Assembly: GCA_947462335.1 (NCBI GenBank)
Contig: OX381720.1
Location: forward strand, 44,437,152 to 44,501,151
DNA length: 64,000 bases
Source of the DNA: Harmothoe impar
Lineage: Eukaryota; Annelida; Polychaeta; Phyllodocida; Polynoidae
Direction of reading: 5' to 3'
Shown here: positions 59,645 to 64,000 of the stretch, piece by piece
Layout: each line of letters opens with the position of its first letter
Numbering within the stretch: position 1 is the stretch's first letter
The notes under the pieces: generated by a model
What the model was told of the DNA's origin: nothing
The model's input: only the letters and a program-made list of their open reading frames with translations
Databases searched by the model: none
Position numbers and translations under genes: made by a program

Positions 59645-62600
59645 GCAATGGTGTTGCAGGACATCAAGAACACCAACAGTTCTGATCCTGATCCACCGGC
59701 TCCGGCCCGGCGGAAGAAAGAAAAGTCACGTAAAGCGGTCACGACTGATAAAGCCCAGGATCTTGATGTATCGCTAACTAATTCTCCGGCACATAATCTG
59801 AACCTGCCACTGCTGCAAAGAATCCAAATGGCGTTAATCAAGACAAAAGAAGACGATATTTCTACAGAAGAAGAGAAGCCAGAGGAACAAGACGGTGTTC
59901 AGCAGTTGGCTGATAGTCCGGCTCGGGTGGAGACCGTTGAAGACGGACCCGTACATAATGATAACCCAGAGAAGAGCACTGGTGAAGAAGCAAAGGATGA
60001 CATCCTGAGCTCACAATCTCTTCATACAGGTGTTAGCGTGGACGACTCAACTGTTGCTACAACCAGTATTCTTGAACAGACTGCCGCCAACTCGAGCTTG
60101 GATCAAGCCTTCTGCAACATGAGTGAACTAGAACAGTCAGCTATTGATTCCCAGTCCAAGGTCACTGCAAGCACTAGCCTACTGAGCAGTGAACAAGCAC
60201 AAGACCATGACACAACACCCAATGTAGAAGCAGCACCAGTGTCTACCCACAGCGCTGAAGACAGTGACGATAAGCACATCTCCAGTTCTACCTTGGTGTC
60301 CTCTGATGTACTGACAATGGCAGAGGAATCTAAGGCGGATATTGTAAGTTCCAGGACAGAGCGAAAAAGTGCACCATATGTGTGTGTTTTGTCTCAGCTA
60401 GAGGAAGATGAAAACCTGTCTTCCACTTCCAGTATGGACTATATGATAGGTGCACCTAGTGGCACAAAAAGGGACAGCTCAGGTATGACCCTATCTTCAA
60501 TAGCAGCATCAGGTGCTGAGGGTAATCCAGTGCCAAAACCTGAAGTCTCAACACCAAAGGACATTCTGGATGACTTAGACCTTGAAGTGAAAGACTTTGT
60601 CTCAGGTTGTGAATCTAAACGTAGGAAATCCTCGCGAAGACGGTCGCAGCAAGTCTTTAGTCTCCCAGTATTGACAGCCGAACCAAGTCCAGAAGTTGTC
60701 GCTACATCCAGTCAAGAGGAAGGTTGGTTGAACAATTCAATGCTTTCAGTCAGGGCCCATATTATGTGATGATCACATACAATTAGAAGTAGCTTTGATA
60801 CAAGTGCCGGCCCCATGTGATATAAAAAGTTTGGGACAATTTTTGTCTGAAAGGGGATATTTATTTACTGGCTTGAAACAAGACTATCTATCACAGTATA
60901 ATATATAAGAAATGACCCCACATCTGGCATTGCGGTCATAGCTCAATTATTGTAACTTTATGCATATTTCAATATCACAGAAACCAGGATAACACAAGAC
61001 ACCACGCCCTCTGTGTGTATCATCAATGACAAGAAGCGTGGTGCCCGAGGCCGCCGTAAGAGGCCTGCAGTAGTGACTACAACATCCCCTGTGGAGGACT
61101 GGACCACACTGTCACCAGCAGATTCCCCACTTTCTGATCAAGTTACAGGTATGTTGTATGAACTCAATCTCCTACTCTGTGTAGCTAAGCGTGCGTCTTA
61201 AAAAGAGTATACCGTATTCGACGTAATAAGCGCCCTGGGAACTTATAAAATTATTTTGCATGACGTTTTAGTACTTAAGAGTTTAATTGTCTCAAAAACG
61301 GTGAAACCTGAGCCTTTGTCTTAATCTAAGAATGGCCCAAAAAGGGGGGGGGGGGGCGCTTATTACGTTGAATACGGTAACTACATTAACCTTGAATGTA
61401 TTACTCGTAACACTCCCCAATAGTACCTGATTTCTGTGGATAAGTACTGTACTCTACAGTAGTGGCAGTTTTCCTACTGTTTTAAGAATTCCTCGATTTT
61501 CTTTAATATTAAATTACAATTTGTATTAATTCTTTACATAGAACTAACAAAACAACAAACGTTTAGTAGATTACCTACGATAGCACACTGTCGAAAGTGA
61601 CCAGTCTGAAACACTGAATACAGAATATGCCGAATACATGTGTTTCTATATCATTATGACAGTCATATAAGACCGTTTCTAGATTTAAGAATGCCATTCG
61701 TGTTTACCCATCGCAGAGAATTCAGCACCAGACACTGATGTCAGTGACAATAGTTCACATAGTGGTGACAGGAGGTCACCCGCTACAACTGCAGCGCCAT
61801 GTGTTGAGACCTCTTCCACATCTACAGAAGTCACTGACCGCGCACAAATAGGTACTTGAGGCTTCATTTTTTTAATTGAGAAGACCCGCTATCTGCCCCA
61901 TATCCACTTGCTTGTATGTGGGGATGGAGACTACATTAATGATGATATCTGAATCGTAGAAAAAAATGCAGCGCAATTATACAATTATAGATCCACCTAT
62001 ATCGAAAAGTTACCCATATTTAACCTAAAGATCAATGATAAAAGAATAAATATGTATGAGTTTACATTAATGCATAGATCTGCATCAATAGTGATTTTTT
62101 TAAAAATTGAAAAACGTGTCTTTTATTCAAAAGAATGAAAATACATCAACTTGTTTTTGTAACAAGCTCACTCTAGTATTTTAGTAGCCAAAATGTCATC
62201 TCACAGATTGCCCATAATCTCATTTCTGCTCTAGATGCTGCAGCATCAGACATCATTACGCCCGCTGTATGTCTGATAGATGACCGTAATTCACGACGAC
62301 GTAGGAAGAAGTCTCCAGTCACAGCAACATCGCCACAAGACGAGGGCATACCTCTGCCATCGGAAGATGTCATCCAACAACTGGAAGGTACAGAGGAAAC
62401 GCTACTTTTCACAATACATGTACAAATGGTTTTATAGGTTACAAGTTCACTTGAATATTATAGAAGCCAAGATGTAGTCTCTGTTCTCTGTGCTATCAGA
62501 AGATGTGAGCCAACAAACCGCTACAAATTCCATTTCTTAGTCCTGTGAGAAACAAATGGCTATGTTTCACAATACAACTTGTTTGATGAGGTGACGAGTT

Positions 62601-63831
62601 CACATTAGTACTTTTGAAGCCAAAGTATAGTCTCAATGATTGCAAAAAATCCCATCTCTTTTCCAGATACTGCCGTATCAAACATTACTACGCCCGCTGT
62701 ATGTCTGATAGATGACCGTAATTCACGACGACGTAGAAAGAAGTCACCCGTCACAGCAGCATCGCCACAAGACGAGTGCATACCTCTGCCATTGGAAGAT
62801 GTCAGCCTACAACCAGAAGGTACAGAAAAATTGCTATGTTTCACAATACATCTTGTATTATAGGGCTACAAATTTACTTTAGTTCTTTAGAAGCCGCAGC
62901 ATGCTCTCAATGATTGTTGATATCATTTCTGCTACAGGTGATGTTGTATCGGACATAACTACACCACCTGCATGTCTGATAGATGACCGTAATTCACAAC
63001 AGCATAGCCATAGAAAAAAGTCGCCAGTCACGGCGGTATCGCCACAAGACAACTCAATAACTCCCCCATCGGAAATTGTCAGGCAACAACCAGAAGGTAC
63101 TTGAGAGAGATTGCTGTGTTTCACGATACTTAAGATAGCTTTAAGAACTGGTAAATATGATAATTCCGTATCCAAGATGCATGTTTTTATCTGAGGCTCA
63201 ACATAATTTGATAATATAAAAATGCTTAATTTTTCAGCCCAAAACAAGTCGGGGCCTACAGTGTGTATTAGCAGTGGGCGAGGTTCACGTGGCCGGCGCA
63301 GGAAGGCAGCGGCTGATTCTCCCACATCAGATGTCTCCACGTCAGGGTCACCTGAGGACATTGAGCACGCTACTCAATGGGAACAAAACACAGGTGCCTA
63401 CTCAGCAAGGCTACATAGGCTTTTTTTAAACTATTTTAGAATCTCATTTGACTCGCACTCACTTGTGAAACCAATATAATAGAGGTTAGAAGTTAGTATC
63501 TGTGACTTTGTCACTGTTTCCATTTCCAAGTCATTTGGGAATTGGGATCATTTCCATATGTAGGCATCGTTATTTTGAAGGGAGAATATATCATAAAACG
63601 ATATTTGACATGTTAAGCGTGAACATAAGCGTACTGCTTTCAATACACGTCCTATAATTTATACAAGAAAGTTGATATATGTATGTTATTTCCTCTTAGA
63701 TGATGCATCGTCAGTATGTCTGATCAACGACGCTCCAAGGGGAAGCCACAAGAAGAGACGGAAACGAGGAGGAGATACCCCGTCACCGGATGTCCCAGTG
63801 CAGAGTGCAAGCGGTGAGGACTGTGCACCTG
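59645..63831 (+). CDS. Second copy of the PRR14-like gene, exons 2-9 (partial)
   Basis: Exons 59645-60722, 60981-61148, 61717-61851, 62235-62387, 62667-62819, 62938-63096, 63238-63393 and 63700-63831 correspond to exons 2-9 of the gene at 20742-36826, with the same phases and no stops. Exon 1 would lie in or before the N gap and exons 10-12 beyond the window. The HP1-box motifs are all conserved. In exon 7 the basic patch reads SHRKKSP instead of SLKKKSP. Intron 4 here is only 383 bases (61852-62234), showing the ancestral size without the transposon. Confidence 0.88.
61209..61379. mobile_element. TIR MITE, second-copy counterpart of 24772-24939
   Basis: Same TACCGTATTCGACGTAATAA ends; the internal G-run is longer. 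Confidence 0.8.
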
Positions 63832-64000
63832 GTAAGAGCCCTCTAATTGTTGAGAATCATGCATTGTCTTTGACTTGTGTCTCCCCTATAGCAACCCAAT
63901 ATTATGAATAGTTTTAGTTTAAAATGATGTGAAACACAGAAGTCATATAATTGATAAAATGTGACGGACACCATCTGAACTGATAGCTCAGATTGATCAA

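Larger units (their letters stand above)
58003..64000. repeat. Second, near-identical copy of 21026-34318 (probable alternative haplotype)
   Basis: The two copies align with sparse substitutions and small indels. This copy lacks the 520-bp element (empty site near 58119) and the 6.76-kb insertion (junction 62010/62011), which explains its shorter length. Differences include W to R and H to C codons in exon 2 and a small deletion near 58100. It ends at the window edge. Confidence 0.95.

Overview
This is animal nuclear DNA. Genes are split by many short GT-AG introns, intergenic space is AT-rich and packed with small DNA transposons and LINE remnants, and the gene families (Lifeguard/TMBIM, RUSF1, a Tantalus/PRR14 protein, AIFM2) are metazoan. 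Intron sizes, repeat load and two clearly different haplotype copies of one locus suggest a highly polymorphic non-vertebrate, probably a marine invertebrate; the species cannot be named from the sequence.

Layout. 0.4-5.4 kb, minus strand: twelve exons of a RUSF1 (DUF647) gene, N-terminus not found with certainty. 8.5-12.6 kb, minus: a complete nine-exon Lifeguard/TMBIM gene, 354 aa. 12.7-20.0 kb: gene-free island of minisatellites, nested terminal-inverted-repeat elements and a decayed non-LTR retrotransposon. 20.7-36.8 kb, plus: a 12-exon gene for a predicted 1240-aa PRR14/PRR14L-type protein with a C-terminal Tantalus domain. Its middle is an array of phase 1-1 exons, each carrying an HP1-box-like PxVCL/I motif followed by a basic patch and an SP site. 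Intron 4 holds a 6.76-kb insertion with a 3-kb CpG-rich 28-bp minisatellite. 36.8-42.1 kb: intergenic. 42.1-46.9 kb, plus: a single large exon for an acidic Ser-rich protein of at least 1548 aa with three related modules and PP1-docking-like motifs. 46.9-56.9 kb: repeats and a LINE fragment. 56.97 kb, plus: first coding exon of an AIFM2/FSP1-like gene, cut off by a 200-N gap at 57,803-58,002. 58.0-64.0 kb: a near-identical second copy of 21.0-34.3 kb that lacks two of the mobile insertions.

How it fits together. RUSF1 and Lifeguard are close tandem neighbours but look functionally unrelated. The PRR14-like gene is the centrepiece: PRR14 tethers HP1-heterochromatin to the nuclear lamina and recruits PP2A-B56 through the Tantalus domain. 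Here the B56 motif is intact and the HP1-docking motif appears multiplied by exon duplication. The second copy is most simply an alternative haplotype left in the assembly, and comparing the copies gives direct presence/absence evidence for two transposon insertions.
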